Made by a program: the position numbers and the translations under genes. The notes under the pieces were generated by a model that worked only from the letters and a program-made list of their open reading frames with translations, did not search any database and had not been told where the DNA came from. Below, in pieces: positions 45,444 through 55,072 of a stretch of DNA of 64,000 bases. Source of the stretch: Fidelibacterota bacterium. GTDB lineage: Bacteria; Marinisomatota; SORT01. The stretch spans positions 3,312 to 67,311 of the forward strand of contig JADFMS010000001.1 in NCBI GenBank assembly GCA_022563775.1, read 5' to 3'. How positions within the stretch are numbered: the first letter of the stretch is position 1; each line of letters starts with the position of its first letter.

Positions 45444-47138
45444 CTATCTTATATCCTTGAGTATAATTTGGATATATTTATTCCCTTTCCAAATATTCTC
45501 CTCCAATGCATAGGCAATATCTATTCCGTCTTCGGGAGGATTTAGAACGTTCGTCAGATATTCAGCCATATTAAACCCAATAGCATCAATCGTTCTGTTC
45601 GTTTGTTCAAATTTCAGTTTCAGGTGATTTTCTCCTACTATGATTGCATCACTTGCCGGGATAGCTCCTTTTGAAACGAACACAGGTCGATCATTTTCAG
45701 GTCCATAAGGTTCAAGACGATCGATAATTTTTAACAGTTTTTTGTCTATTTCATCGAAATTCAGTATAGCTTCCACCTTTATTTTTTTGGTCATAAGATC
45801 AGCCGTCAATCTTGAAGAGACTGCGTCATCAAATTTGTCAACAAAATCTTGTAGATTCGATCGCTTTATGGTGAGACCACCGGCTTGCTCATGACCTCCA
45901 AACCCTATGAGTAGATCGGAACATTCCTTTAGCACGGCATGCAAATTGAACTCAGGTATACTCCTTCCGGATCCCTTTCCAATATCACCGTTAAACGAGA
46001 TCATCACCGTCGGTCTATAATATTTCTCTGTTAGGCGTGAAGCAACGATTCCTATCACTCCCTGATGCCAGTCATCGGCATACAGTACCACGCCACAAGG
46101 TTGATCGGGGTCATATCTTGCAAGCATTTGTTGCTCCGCTTCCAAAAACGTTTTTTTGTCGACTGAACGTCTTTCCATGTTCATCCGGTCAAATTTACTT
46201 GCTAACTGTTTTGCTCTTTCAGCATCATTAGTAGTAAAAAGTTCGACAGCTTCTCTGGCTTCTCCCATTCTTCCAACGGCATTTATCCTCGGGGCTAAAT
46301 TAAATACCACGTCCATAAGCGTAATTTTATCTTTTGAAAAACCGGAAGAATCTAACAAAGCCCTTAATCCTACCCTATTCCTATTGTAAATCTCCGGAAG
46401 TCCGAGCGAAACTATAACACGATTTTCTCCAGTCATAGGCACTATGTCTGCAGCCGTGCCGAGAGCCGCAAGGTCATAGTACTCGCTTGCATACCAATTT
46501 TCCGACGCTTCATGTTTCTTTAGCGCCTGAACCACTTTTAAAGCCACTCCCGCACCGGAGAGATAAGTAAACGGGTAAGAAGAATTCGGTCGTTTCGGAT
46601 TTACGACAGCATCAGCATTCGGTAATGTATTCGTCACTTCATGATGATCTGTGACAATTACGCTCATGCCGAATGATTTTGCTAATTCGATTTCTTCATG
46701 ACTGGTTATACCGCAATCGCAGGTTATTATCAATTTGATTCCCACCTGTCTTGCGGAGTCGACCCCTTTAGATGATAGTCCGTACCCCTCATCTCTCCGT
46801 GGAATATAATAGGTTACGCGCGCGCCTAACTCCAGGAGAGCCAGATATAATATCGAGGTTGCCGTGGTACCGTCCACATCATAATCACCGTATATAAGAA
46901 TATGGGTATTCCGCTCCACATGACCAAGAATGATCTCTACAGCTCTGTCCATATCTTCCAATAGAAAAGGATCATGAAAGTGATCTTCTACGGGATTGAA
47001 GAACAATTTCGCTTCTTCAAGATTATTTATCCCTCTATTTATGAGCAGAGATGCAATGATTTCAGATAATTCCAAGTCTTTTGATAAGGCGGCAATTTTG
47101 CCCTCTTCATCTGAGGAAAACGACCATACTTTATCCAT
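45444..47138 (-). CDS. recJ: Single-stranded-DNA-specific exonuclease RecJ
   Basis: 564 residues. DHH/DHHA1 phosphoesterase: DYDVDGTTATSILYL, TCDCGITSHEE, VTDHHEV, and the DHHA1 GSGRSIPEFNL and GFGGHEQAGGLTI motifs that form the Mn/Mg site, then the C-terminal OB-fold. 5'-3' ssDNA exonuclease for recombination and mismatch/base-excision repair. It starts 27 bp downstream of the RNase P RNA 3' end. Confidence 0.95.
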   Translation of the reverse strand: MDKVWSFSSDEEGKIAALSKDLELSEIIASLLINRGINNLEEAKLFFNPVEDHFHDPFLLEDMDRAVEIILGHVERNTHILIYGDYDVDGTTATSILYLALLELGARVTYYIPRRDEGYGLSSKGVDSARQVGIKLIITCDCGITSHEEIELAKSFGMSVIVTDHHEVTNTLPNADAVVNPKRPNSSYPFTYLSGAGVALKVVQALKKHEASENWYASEYYDLAALGTAADIVPMTGENRVIVSLGLPEIYNRNRVGLRALLDSSGFSKDKITLMDVVFNLAPRINAVGRMGEAREAVELFTTNDAERAKQLASKFDRMNMERRSVDKKTFLEAEQQMLARYDPDQPCGVVLYADDWHQGVIGIVASRLTEKYYRPTVMISFNGDIGKGSGRSIPEFNLHAVLKECSDLLIGFGGHEQAGGLTIKRSNLQDFVDKFDDAVSSRLTADLMTKKIKVEAILNFDEIDKKLLKIIDRLEPYGPENDRPVFVSKGAIPASDAIIVGENHLKLKFEQTNRTIDAIGFNMAEYLTNVLNPPEDGIDIAYALEENIWKGNKYIQIILKDIR

Positions 47139-47165
47139 AGCTCACCTTTTTTGAAAAGACATAAA

Positions 47166-47555
47166 CTCCAAGTAAGTCTGTAAGCCGAATTCTGTATCCC
47201 GGTAAACCGGGTGGCGATCATTAATCTGGGCGTTGAGTTACCTCAACGCTCAAGCGATCTACCCGGGAAATTGTCGGGCAAAACCCGACTCGCGCCAGCA
47301 ACGCACATTCCCCTTCTTGATCTTGCTCCGGGTGGGGTTTACAGAGCATCCGGGATCACTCCCGAATCTGGTGGTCTCTTACACCACCGTTTCACCCTTA
47401 CCTTTTCGAACGAGTCGAAAATCGGCGGTTTACTTTCTGTTGCACTTTCCGTTTCTCACGAAACCTCTCCGTTAGGGAGCACCCTTCTGTATGGAGTTCG
47501 GACTTTCCTCCCTTCTCATTTTTCCGAGAAAGGCGACCGCCCGACCTGCTTGGAG
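47166..47555 (-). ncRNA. rnpB: RNase P RNA, bacterial class A
   Basis: About 390 nt. The universally conserved core is readable on the minus strand: GGAGGAAAGTCCGAACTCC in the 5' half and ACAGAATTCGGCTTACAG near the 3' end. The ends form helix P1 (CTCCAAG at 47555-47549 pairs with CTTGGAG at 47172-47166). Catalytic subunit of the tRNA 5'-processing enzyme. It starts 7 bp after the stop of the zinc-ribbon gene and ends 27 bp before recJ, so its promoter lies in the upstream coding sequence or it is cut from a longer transcript. Boundaries are within a few bases. Confidence 0.95.
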
Positions 47556-47562
47556 TATTATT

Positions 47563-48282
47563 TTAATTATCCAAATCCTCATTTTGCGGCACAAGTACTC
47601 TACCACAAGCTTCACAATGAATTAGTTTATCCAATCTCTTAACTTCAACGACAAGTTGCGGTGGTAACCTGTGAAAACAACCGCCGCATGCGCCGCGAAC
47701 AACAGGAACTACTGCTCTTCCATTTTTTGCTACTTTTATCTTCTCATATTTGGAGATAAGCGATTTACTGATATCGGGAGTAATCTTATCCCGTTTTTTC
47801 AAATAATCGACTTCTACATTTTTAGTCTCACGAATTCTCTTTTTTAATTCTTTTGATTTGAATTCGAGGTCCTGTTGGATTTCCTCTAAAAGCGTTTTTG
47901 AGTTCAAGTTGATCTCTTCATTATCTTCTTTTTCTTCCATTAACTCTAAAATTTGGCTCTCACTCTCGCTTATCGCTCCTTGCATTGTTTCCAATTCATG
48001 AGTCAGCGCATCGTACTGTTTGTTGGTTGTAACCGCATAAAGCTGCTCTTTATATTTATCCAACTTCTCGTTGCCTTGCAAGATATTTCCTTCAATCTCC
48101 CGAATCTTCTTATCTATAGCCTTTATTTTATCCTGACTCTCCTTCAAAGTCACTTTTGTGTCACTGAGATCTTTTTTTAGTCCGTCTACCTCTTGCGGCA
48201 GGCTACCTCGAAGTTCTTCAATCTCAAAAAGTTTTGCATCCACTTTTTGAAGTTCAATTAGTTTTTGCAGGGATTCCCGCAT
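47563..48282 (-). CDS. C4-type zinc-ribbon coiled-coil protein
   Basis: 239 residues. A long coiled coil (about 10-190) ends in a C4 zinc ribbon (ACGGCFHRLPP...LIHCEACGRVL, Cys pairs CxxC and CxxC). This family is found next to Nif3-type genes and rnpB in many bacteria; proteins of this type have been linked to DNA or RNA binding, with function not settled. Between the Nif3-like gene (49-bp gap) and rnpB. Confidence 0.9.
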   Translation of the reverse strand: MRESLQKLIELQKVDAKLFEIEELRGSLPQEVDGLKKDLSDTKVTLKESQDKIKAIDKKIREIEGNILQGNEKLDKYKEQLYAVTTNKQYDALTHELETMQGAISESESQILELMEEKEDNEEINLNSKTLLEEIQQDLEFKSKELKKRIRETKNVEVDYLKKRDKITPDISKSLISKYEKIKVAKNGRAVVPVVRGACGGCFHRLPPQLVVEVKRLDKLIHCEACGRVLVPQNEDLDN

Positions 48283-48331
48283 CTATTTTCTCCTGATTTG
48301 ACGCTTTAATAAATTAATTTTCTTACCTGGC

Positions 48332-49120
48332 TTAAACATCAGTGTAAAGTTTATAAGGTTTTGATTCTGATTTAGCTTTTCTGATAGAAATATCAACTTC
48401 GTCCATTCTTTTTTCCAGCTTATCGATAATGGAATCCAAAACTACTTCTTCAATCTCAAAGTGACCTGCGTTCACGAGAGCTATCCTATCTCCTGCTTCT
48501 AACCAATTACTGTGCTTGAAATCAGAACTTACGAAAACATCGGCGTTCATTTTAACCGCAGTGTCGATAAAACTCCCTCCTGCGCCGGAACATAATGCTA
48601 CCTTTTTGATAAATTTGCTGGTATCTCCCTTGTACGTGAGAGATTCCACCTCCAACACCGACTTCAACTCCTTCAAGAAATCGTCCATCCGCAGTTCACT
48701 CTGTAGTTCACCGATCCTACCTAATGCTCCTAATTCGGAGTCGTCAAACGGTTTTATCTGTTTCAATTTTAATTTTTCCGCCAACGTTTCATTCACACCC
48801 GATTCGGCAATATCAAGGTTGGTGTGCATTGTATAGAGTGATAAATCATTTTTAATCAATTGCACAATCACAGATGCGGGGTATTCGTTTCTCCTAAGTG
48901 TATAGAGCGGACTGAAAATTATGGGATGATGGGTAATTATTAAATTCGAGCCTGACTCTTTCGCTTCATTCGCTATTGCCTCAGTTACGTCCAATGCTAC
49001 TAATATTCCCGTAAGCTCATCTTCCTCCGAACCTACCAAAAGTCCTACATTATCCCATTCCTGCGCATCAGCTTCCGGTGCCCATTCGTTCAATATTTCC
49101 AATACTTTACTTATTTTCAA
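48332..49120 (-). CDS. Nif3-like dinuclear metal-centre hexameric protein (DUF34)
   Basis: 262 residues, DUF34/NIF3. EWDNVGLLVG near the start, ITHHPIIFSP and TNLDIAESGVNETLAEKL and the GHFEIE helix near the C-terminus carry the two-metal ligands (two His in THHP, Asp, His, Glu). Roles proposed include GTP cyclohydrolase-type or cofactor repair activity; not settled. It uses TTG at 49120, only 13 bp after a terminator hairpin and without a Shine-Dalgarno site, so it is likely read from a very short or leaderless transcript. Confidence 0.92.
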   Translation of the reverse strand: MKISKVLEILNEWAPEADAQEWDNVGLLVGSEEDELTGILVALDVTEAIANEAKESGSNLIITHHPIIFSPLYTLRRNEYPASVIVQLIKNDLSLYTMHTNLDIAESGVNETLAEKLKLKQIKPFDDSELGALGRIGELQSELRMDDFLKELKSVLEVESLTYKGDTSKFIKKVALCSGAGGSFIDTAVKMNADVFVSSDFKHSNWLEAGDRIALVNAGHFEIEEVVLDSIIDKLEKRMDEVDISIRKAKSESKPYKLYTDV

Positions 49121-49132
49121 TGTATAAAAAAT

Positions 49133-49150
49133 GCCCCTATTATAAGGGGC
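49133..49150 (-). terminator. Rho-independent terminator after tRNA-Val
   Basis: Stem GCCCCT/AGGGGC (49133-49138 with 49145-49150), then AT-rich run ATTTTTTAT on the minus strand. It ends the tRNA-Val transcript. Its loop also holds TATAAT, which could serve as a -10 for the Nif3 gene directly downstream. Confidence 0.7.
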
Positions 49151-49274
49151 TTTCCAATTACAATTTATTTGCTTGCAGAGGCAACATAAATAGTCTCCGA
49201 ATATCCGGCGACCTCACTTATTATTTCCTCTTTCTCTTTTTCTCATATTCCCTGCTTTATAGCATCTTCAAACG

Positions 49275-49349
49275 TAGGCGATACTGGACTCGAACCAGTG
49301 ACCTCCGCGATGTGAACGCGGCACTCTAAACCAACTGAGCTAATCGCCC
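49275..49349 (-). tRNA. tRNA-Val (CAC anticodon)
   Basis: 75 nt. Acceptor arm GGGCGAT/ATCGCCT (first pair G-U), D arm TAGCTCAGTTGGTTTAGA, anticodon stem CCGCG/CGCGG with loop TTCACAT giving anticodon CAC (codon GUG), T arm with GGTTCGAGTCC. CCA is not encoded and must be added after transcription. Confidence 0.95.
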
Positions 49350-49366
49350 GTCACTACGCGAGTGGT

Positions 49367-49395
49367 AATATATAATCATTTCAAAAAATTGTCAA
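49367..49395 (-). promoter_or_regulatory. Promoter of tRNA-Val
   Basis: Minus strand TTGACA (-35, 49395-49390), 17 bp, TATATT (-10, 49372-49367). The predicted start near 49360 is about 10 nt before the mature tRNA. Confidence 0.7.
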
Positions 49396-49723
49396 GCGGT
49401 TATTACTTCAGATTTTTCAAACTATAATCTCCTTAGGCATCATTTACAGAATCTACTTCACTGACTTAGAAATACGATAAGCAACTTTATTCTCTTAGAA
49501 TTATGCTTTCCATCAAAAGCTTAAATGGTAACTTTAAGTGATCACCATCAGAATTTGTGTTAGGGGATACTTTAATTTGTTCAATCCAGACATACACGCC
49601 GCTATTAATTAAATCCCGATTAGTAAAGCATTTTATATTCAAGATATTTAAATTGTTGAAAGAAATGAGATCCTTAATTATAACCTAAAATGAAAATCCC
49701 TTTAACCCATTTCAGATAAACAT
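49396..49723. other. AT-rich intergenic region
   Basis: Divergent gap between the tRNA-Val promoter and the TonB receptor gene. I see no ORF, RNA or strong hairpin in it. Promoters for the plus-strand receptor operon probably lie here but are not distinct enough to name. Confidence 0.5.
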
Positions 49724-52252
49724 TTGAAATTCACAAGTTTTGTAATAATGCTGTTTGTTTTATGGTCCGTTAACTTGAACGCTACAGGAAATACCGGTTC
49801 TTTGAACGGAACTGTTAAATCAATTGGGGGGAAACCTCTCGAGGGAGCGTCAGTTGTTTTAATCGGCACAAAGATCGGTGTTGCGACTGATTCAAATGGG
49901 AATTTTCTAATAACGAATATTGAACACGGGGTGTATAACATTAGAATCTCTATGATCGGATATAAACCGGTCGTTTATACAAATATCGATATCACACCCG
50001 GTTCATTTCTGTCAATGAGCATAGAGATGCAAACATCTCAGCTCGACTTAGAAGAAGTGGTAGTAGAAGCGACATCACCTATAATCAGACGCGATATAAC
50101 CGGAACTATACATAGGGTTGGCAGGGACAAAATAGAGAATATCCCGATCAATTCAATTGAAGAGATCGCCGGTTTGCAAGTAGGCGTGACGCGGGATGGT
50201 TACATACGGGGAGGAAGGAAAAAGGAGATTCTTTACTTGATAGATGGGTTACCCGTAAACGACCTCATCACCGGAGGTCTCGGAACTGATTTGCCGAAAA
50301 GCTCGGTAGAGCAATACACACTCCAGACCGGCGGCATGGAAGCGGAATACGGAGACGCTCTGTCCGGAGTAATAAACATAACCACATCGACCCATAAGGA
50401 TAAGACAACTCGTTCCATACGTCTTAAATCCGACCATCTACAGGGCGGTACCGAACACAGTCGGGAGTCTGAAGCGGAATTATTTTTTAGCGGGCCACTG
50501 CCGAATACGAATATGAGTTACCTGCTCACCGGCAGTTTCAATATATCAGACACAAGGTGGTGGCAGGATATGGAATTATATTTTAAGTCGCCGTTCACCA
50601 TTGTCGGAAATTTTTTGTCAAAATTGGAAATCGATTTTGGAGCAGGAAAAACTCTTTCACTACAGGGTTTATATTCTAATAGGAGATGGCGCGATTATGA
50701 ATTCAGCTGGAGGTTCAATCTTGACGGACTGCCACGTCGGAAAAGGGATTCGTTTCGAGCAGCTATATTCTGGTCTCACCCGCTATCTGAGAGGACATTA
50801 TACTCGGTTTCTTTCTCCAGGTACAACATACATTCCCGCATCGGGCATGGCAGCCCGGACGATCTTTCTCTTGAACCATGGCGATATGATTTTCTGCTTC
50901 GATACGTCGTTTCCGGGGAACGAAATTGGTGGGAAAAGACTGACCAGGTAACTTATACACTTAAATCAGATATTCAGAGCAAGCTCTTCAATCGACATAT
51001 GCTAAAAGCCGGAGTCAACTTGAATTTCTTCGACATCACGTCGGATTTACGGAAACTCGAACCAAGAATGACTTATTTCGGTAGACCAATCATTGATGAA
51101 GATTTGTTAAATTACAGTAATACATATCATTATAAGCCAAGATCGGGAAGTTTCTTCGTACAGGATAAAATTGTCTCCGGCTACGACGGTTCAACTGTCA
51201 GTGTCGGCCTGCGTTTCGATTTTCTCGACCCCCGCGCCCTGCGTCCTGCAATCGAACTGATACCAATAAGTGAGGGTGAGTACATCGAAAATATAAGTAA
51301 ATTTGTTCCTGCGAGTGTTAAGTATAACGTAAGCCCGCGCCTGGGATTTTCGGCTCCGTTGACTGACAAAATTATTATGTTCTTAAACTACGGACAATAT
51401 TTCCAAAATCCCCTCTTCAAGCAGCTTTATTCGGGACTTTCCAATGTTCAATTTAGATTCGGGAACAGCGTTCTCCGGGGAAATCCGGACCTTGAACCTG
51501 AGACCACAACAGTTATTGAGTGGAGTTTCAAATACTTAGTAAATCATCATACGAGCCTTTCAGCCGTTTATTACCAAAAGGAGACCACAAACCAAATTGA
51601 TACGAAAACGTTTTTAGCATCCAACAGCAGAATTGCCGGTGATTACGGCTTCGCCGAATTCGTAAACAGTCCCTTAGCCCAATCCTCAGGGATCGAGTTT
51701 AATCTTTCCAGAAAAGCCGGGAAGTGGATAAACGGAAACATATCCTATGTCCTGAGTAAAGCAAAGGGTTTGAGCCAGAGCGAGGATCAGGGGTTGAATT
51801 ACGCTCAATGGGGGTTTGAGCTGCCTTCACAGCTGTATTTCATGAGTTGGGACCAAAGGCATACGTTGAAGGGCGACATGCTATTCCAAACGAAGAACGA
51901 TTTCTTTGTTTCATTGATTTGGGAGTTCCACTCGGGTAGACCATATACTTTTTTTCCATCAATCAATGGCGTAACTCCACTTTTCCCGGATCAACGGTTT
52001 GTTCCGAACAACAGACGACTCCCCGGCACCGGTATCATGGACGTTCAGATTTCCAAAAAATACGTTCTATTTAAAAGAAAAGATAACTCCAAGGACAAAT
52101 CCATCATGATATATCTTTCTGTCCGTAATTTGACGGATGCTAAGAATGCTCTCTGGGCGGACAGTTCTGGAAGAATAGGAGGTGAGCTGGCTGACCCATC
52201 GGTATATGATATCGGCAGAAGGACCTTTATAGGAATGATACTAAGTCTGTAA
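49724..52252 (+). CDS. TonB-dependent receptor with carboxypeptidase-regulatory-like domain
   Basis: 842 residues from TTG. Signal peptide (about 1-20), an N-terminal CarboxypepD_reg-like/CNA-B domain (23-110, LNGTVKSIGGKPLEGASVVLIGT), plug domain (about 115-220, VIDGLPVNDLITGG-type, TGGMEAEYGDALSGVINITT) and a 22-strand barrel to the C-terminus (ends IGMILSL). Imports ligands such as siderophores, vitamins, peptides or glycans with TonB energy. The nearby lipoprotein gene (52263) could encode a surface partner. Substrate not readable. Confidence 0.92.
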   Translation: MKFTSFVIMLFVLWSVNLNATGNTGSLNGTVKSIGGKPLEGASVVLIGTKIGVATDSNGNFLITNIEHGVYNIRISMIGYKPVVYTNIDITPGSFLSMSIEMQTSQLDLEEVVVEATSPIIRRDITGTIHRVGRDKIENIPINSIEEIAGLQVGVTRDGYIRGGRKKEILYLIDGLPVNDLITGGLGTDLPKSSVEQYTLQTGGMEAEYGDALSGVINITTSTHKDKTTRSIRLKSDHLQGGTEHSRESEAELFFSGPLPNTNMSYLLTGSFNISDTRWWQDMELYFKSPFTIVGNFLSKLEIDFGAGKTLSLQGLYSNRRWRDYEFSWRFNLDGLPRRKRDSFRAAIFWSHPLSERTLYSVSFSRYNIHSRIGHGSPDDLSLEPWRYDFLLRYVVSGERNWWEKTDQVTYTLKSDIQSKLFNRHMLKAGVNLNFFDITSDLRKLEPRMTYFGRPIIDEDLLNYSNTYHYKPRSGSFFVQDKIVSGYDGSTVSVGLRFDFLDPRALRPAIELIPISEGEYIENISKFVPASVKYNVSPRLGFSAPLTDKIIMFLNYGQYFQNPLFKQLYSGLSNVQFRFGNSVLRGNPDLEPETTTVIEWSFKYLVNHHTSLSAVYYQKETTNQIDTKTFLASNSRIAGDYGFAEFVNSPLAQSSGIEFNLSRKAGKWINGNISYVLSKAKGLSQSEDQGLNYAQWGFELPSQLYFMSWDQRHTLKGDMLFQTKNDFFVSLIWEFHSGRPYTFFPSINGVTPLFPDQRFVPNNRRLPGTGIMDVQISKKYVLFKRKDNSKDKSIMIYLSVRNLTDAKNALWADSSGRIGGELADPSVYDIGRRTFIGMILSL

Positions 52253-52262
52253 AACATCCAAT

Positions 52263-52883
52263 ATGAGAAAGATTTTATATTTGATTACAAGAAAAATTAC
52301 ATTTGCAAATAAAATTCTATGTTCCATTTTTATCCTAACAGCTATGAGCTGCGAGGAATCACTGCCGCCCAGAGATGAAGTTCCTGTGGAGGTATTTGAA
52401 ATTCTTTTCGGCACCGTCGACGGTAGAACATCTTACACGGCAACGAGAGACCCTGCAAACATTCATAGCAGACATCCGCCACCCATTAAGTTCACTCTGC
52501 GTTTAGTAAACATATTTGATGAAACGCTTCAGGATTTTGCCCATTCAATTAATGGTACTCTTGACATTTGGCTGGCAGAAGATCCTACGGTTGGAAAAAC
52601 TTTTCTGCTCACTAAAGACAGTGAAGTTCCTCCAATTGATTCTCCGTCGCACATCAATAACGGTCTCCTGACTCTTGACCAAAGCGATACTTTCTATATA
52701 GAAATTCATTGGCAGCACGAAGTTGAGGACTCAGTGAAGCTCTGGGACTACTTCGAGATGAAAAGCGGGGAAGAACGGCTCGTTGAGATCAGAGCACTTG
52801 CCAAGATACAACTATTTCCGGAACTACCCCACATCAGTACAGAAATTCTTAAGATAAAGGTCAAGTATATAAAACTCAGTTAA
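52263..52883 (+). CDS. Predicted lipoprotein next to a TonB receptor
   Basis: 206 residues. A signal sequence ends at TAMSC (Cys30), an acceptable though not perfect lipobox, followed by acidic EES. The mature part has no recognised domain; it has beta-rich stretches (IKFTLRLVNIFDETL). It starts 10 bp after the receptor stop, so both may form one unit, in the manner of SusC/SusD pairs, though it has no SusD similarity and is far shorter. Function unknown. Confidence 0.75.
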   Translation: MRKILYLITRKITFANKILCSIFILTAMSCEESLPPRDEVPVEVFEILFGTVDGRTSYTATRDPANIHSRHPPPIKFTLRLVNIFDETLQDFAHSINGTLDIWLAEDPTVGKTFLLTKDSEVPPIDSPSHINNGLLTLDQSDTFYIEIHWQHEVEDSVKLWDYFEMKSGEERLVEIRALAKIQLFPELPHISTEILKIKVKYIKLS

Positions 52884-52918
52884 CACTATTTTGACTAATC
52901 AAAAACCGAATGTATCCA

Positions 52919-53905
52919 CTACTGTTTTAATATTTTTTTAATTATCTTTTTATCGTCAGGTAAAAAGTCGCTCTCCGCAAGACGTGGAACAAGTTTTTTC
53001 CAAATGGGCTCCCTTTTAAATACCCATTTGAATTCCGGTAGAGACTCCTCAAGTTTATCCACCAATACAAGAGTGGTAGCATACCAGAATCGTAATTCGA
53101 CATTCTCCGGCAGCATTTGCATACCGATTTTATACTCTTCAAGAGCATTATCGTAATGATTTTCAGCGAGATAATCGTCTCCTCTGCTGACATGATTATA
53201 CGCCTTCGCAATATATACAAGTCTTCGTAATTCTTTAAGCGGCTCAGGGCTATCTTCGACTCTAAGGTTGTAGGGACGATCAAGATAGACATTACCTACA
53301 GGATCGATACTGACAATCATAATTGCGGCTGATTGTTTTCCTCGTAAATCTCCTCCCTCTTTCTGCGCCGCATCGAGCGCTGCAAGAAGACGGTCTGCTA
53401 ATTCTCCGTCTGTTTTTTCATACGCCTCCCCCATTTTATCCCAAACGGTGTTTTTCAGCATTATATTGGCTTGAGCGGAATAACCGTCGCCTATTTTATA
53501 TCCTGCCTCAGCAATGCATTTATCGCCTGTGTGAGAGGCGATAATACCATTTGCATCCACCATTGCCACCTGCCTTACTTCCGGCGTGTTATCAGCCGAT
53601 AAAAGCCCTTTTAGCGTCTGCTGAGCGCTTTTCCCGGCTTTCATGAGACTCAAGCCGAGCGGTCCGTAACTGACGTCAACGATTGACTGTGTAGCTACCG
53701 CGCCAACACCGGGTTCAGCCCATGTGACTACAGCGCCTACTCCGAAATAATGCGATTGAACGGCTACACCCATCTGGTTATTCTCTTTATCATATGCCAC
53801 TATCGAATAGGTGTGAGCATTCCTTATAGCCGGTGGTTTTAGCTGCGCAAACAGATTCGATGCCATTATGCTTACAGCGAGAGTTACGTATAATAGAATT
53901 TTCAT
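52919..53905 (-). CDS. DUF1028 domain secreted protein with C-terminal TPR
   Basis: 328 residues with a signal peptide (1-20, SNLFA-Q). The DUF1028 Ntn-hydrolase-like domain (about 30-235): TYSIVAYDKENNQMGVAVQSHYFGVGAVVTWAEPGVGAVATQS and DRPYNLRVEDSPEPLKEL. Residues 240-328 form TPR-like helices (NHYDNALEEYKIGMQMLPEN). DUF1028 proteins are often secreted or periplasmic and unassigned. It converges with the lipoprotein gene (35-bp gap). Confidence 0.9.
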   Translation of the reverse strand: MKILLYVTLAVSIMASNLFAQLKPPAIRNAHTYSIVAYDKENNQMGVAVQSHYFGVGAVVTWAEPGVGAVATQSIVDVSYGPLGLSLMKAGKSAQQTLKGLLSADNTPEVRQVAMVDANGIIASHTGDKCIAEAGYKIGDGYSAQANIMLKNTVWDKMGEAYEKTDGELADRLLAALDAAQKEGGDLRGKQSAAIMIVSIDPVGNVYLDRPYNLRVEDSPEPLKELRRLVYIAKAYNHVSRGDDYLAENHYDNALEEYKIGMQMLPENVELRFWYATTLVLVDKLEESLPEFKWVFKREPIWKKLVPRLAESDFLPDDKKIIKKILKQ

Positions 53906-53975
53906 ATCTCTCCTTTAATTTTTTTAAATATGCAGTTTATTTTGATGCACTCCGGATTACAGGTGTAGCAATAAA

Positions 53976-54001
53976 AATGCCCTGCCGGTTACGGCAGGGC
54001 A
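53976..54001 (-). terminator. Rho-independent terminator after the PorV-like gene
   Basis: Perfect 11-bp stem (53976-53986 with 53991-54001, arm ATGCCCTGCCG), 4-nt loop, and a T run on the minus strand. Located 28 bp past the stop of the PorV-like gene; the strongest hairpin in the window. Confidence 0.9.
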
Positions 54002-54029
54002 TCCTCTTAATATTTTCACAGTAACTACG

Positions 54030-55061
54030 TTAGAATCCGAGATGAATCGAGAATATGTTATTTGCGTCAAAAAATTCCACGTCGCGGAATGCATAATCAA
54101 GAATCAAATCCACCTTCCCGGTCTGCACAGATACCCCTGCGCCTACTGATGGACCGAAGATGTAGGGATTATCGAAGTCACTACTAACTATAGGAATACC
54201 GCCTCGTATATAAATGAAATCCTGTATTGCCCATTCGGCTCCTAATCTAAATTCATCGTCTGCGAAATTGTTGCTCTGGAAAACCCCTGAAAGATTGATC
54301 GTGGAACCCTCTCCCAGAGAGTAACTATAAGATGCTCCAATTTCGAGTGTAGTGGGCAGCTCGGCAGGTTGAGCTTCTATCCTGACGTCTCTGAAAACGT
54401 CGTCAACCCGAATTAATCTCAAGAGACCCGATCCCCCATATGTCATAGCAGGACCGAAATCCTTCAGTACAACACCTATCGATAGATTTTCAAACTCAGC
54501 GAGACCTTTATATTGAACGCCAACATCAAATGCAACACCTGTTGCTCCGACGTTTAGAAACGATTCATTTATGAGCTTACTTGTGATACCGACAGATACT
54601 CTATCGCTCAAGATTTTTGAGTAATGAACGCCTAAGGTAATAAAGTTGGGATTTAGGATTTCTCCTGTGCCATCCGGCTGCTCTTCCGTAGTTACGGCTA
54701 TATCTCCTATTATCAGGCTTTTTACACTGAAGCCCAATGTTCCGAATGTGCCTAAGTCTGTGATAGCGGCGGCATATTCAAGATCCATACCTGCAAAGTA
54801 TTCCATATGTGAGAACATGAGATCCGATTGGTATGCAGAATTGGAAATTCCAGCCGGATTCCAGAAAATGGCGTCAATTCCGCTTGATGTCGCTGTACCT
54901 GAACCACCCATTGCTATTCCTCGTGCTCCAACGGGAATTAGCAGACTCGAAGCAGCGGATGATCCCGCTCGATCTCTTCCTCCGGCAAAGGCATGCGAAT
55001 TAACCAGGAGTAACACTCCCAATAAGCCTAATATTGATTTGAAAAGCATTTTCCTCATCAT
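54030..55061 (-). CDS. PorV/PorQ-family outer-membrane protein
   Basis: 343 residues with a signal peptide (1-26). The PorV/UPF0164 signature is clear: AASSLLIPVGARGIAMGGSGTA and SSGIDAIFWNPAGISNS, followed by beta-barrel strands to the C-terminal HLGF. In Bacteroidetes PorV is the type IX secretion outer-membrane shuttle partner. It lies 11 bp downstream of a 1161-residue secreted protein with a type IX-like C-terminus, and last of a unit TonB receptor-secreted protein-PorV. Ends in a strong terminator. PorV versus the looser PorQ-like group cannot be decided here. Confidence 0.88.
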   Translation of the reverse strand: MMRKMLFKSILGLLGVLLLVNSHAFAGGRDRAGSSAASSLLIPVGARGIAMGGSGTATSSGIDAIFWNPAGISNSAYQSDLMFSHMEYFAGMDLEYAAAITDLGTFGTLGFSVKSLIIGDIAVTTEEQPDGTGEILNPNFITLGVHYSKILSDRVSVGITSKLINESFLNVGATGVAFDVGVQYKGLAEFENLSIGVVLKDFGPAMTYGGSGLLRLIRVDDVFRDVRIEAQPAELPTTLEIGASYSYSLGEGSTINLSGVFQSNNFADDEFRLGAEWAIQDFIYIRGGIPIVSSDFDNPYIFGPSVGAGVSVQTGKVDLILDYAFRDVEFFDANNIFSIHLGF

Positions 55062-55072
55062 TTAACTCCTCG

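Noticed and set aside
47211..47642. Plus-strand open frames of 80-143 codons across this region
   Set aside because: They lie over the RNase P RNA on the other strand and their products have no domain-like features; the RNA's conserved core explains the sequence.
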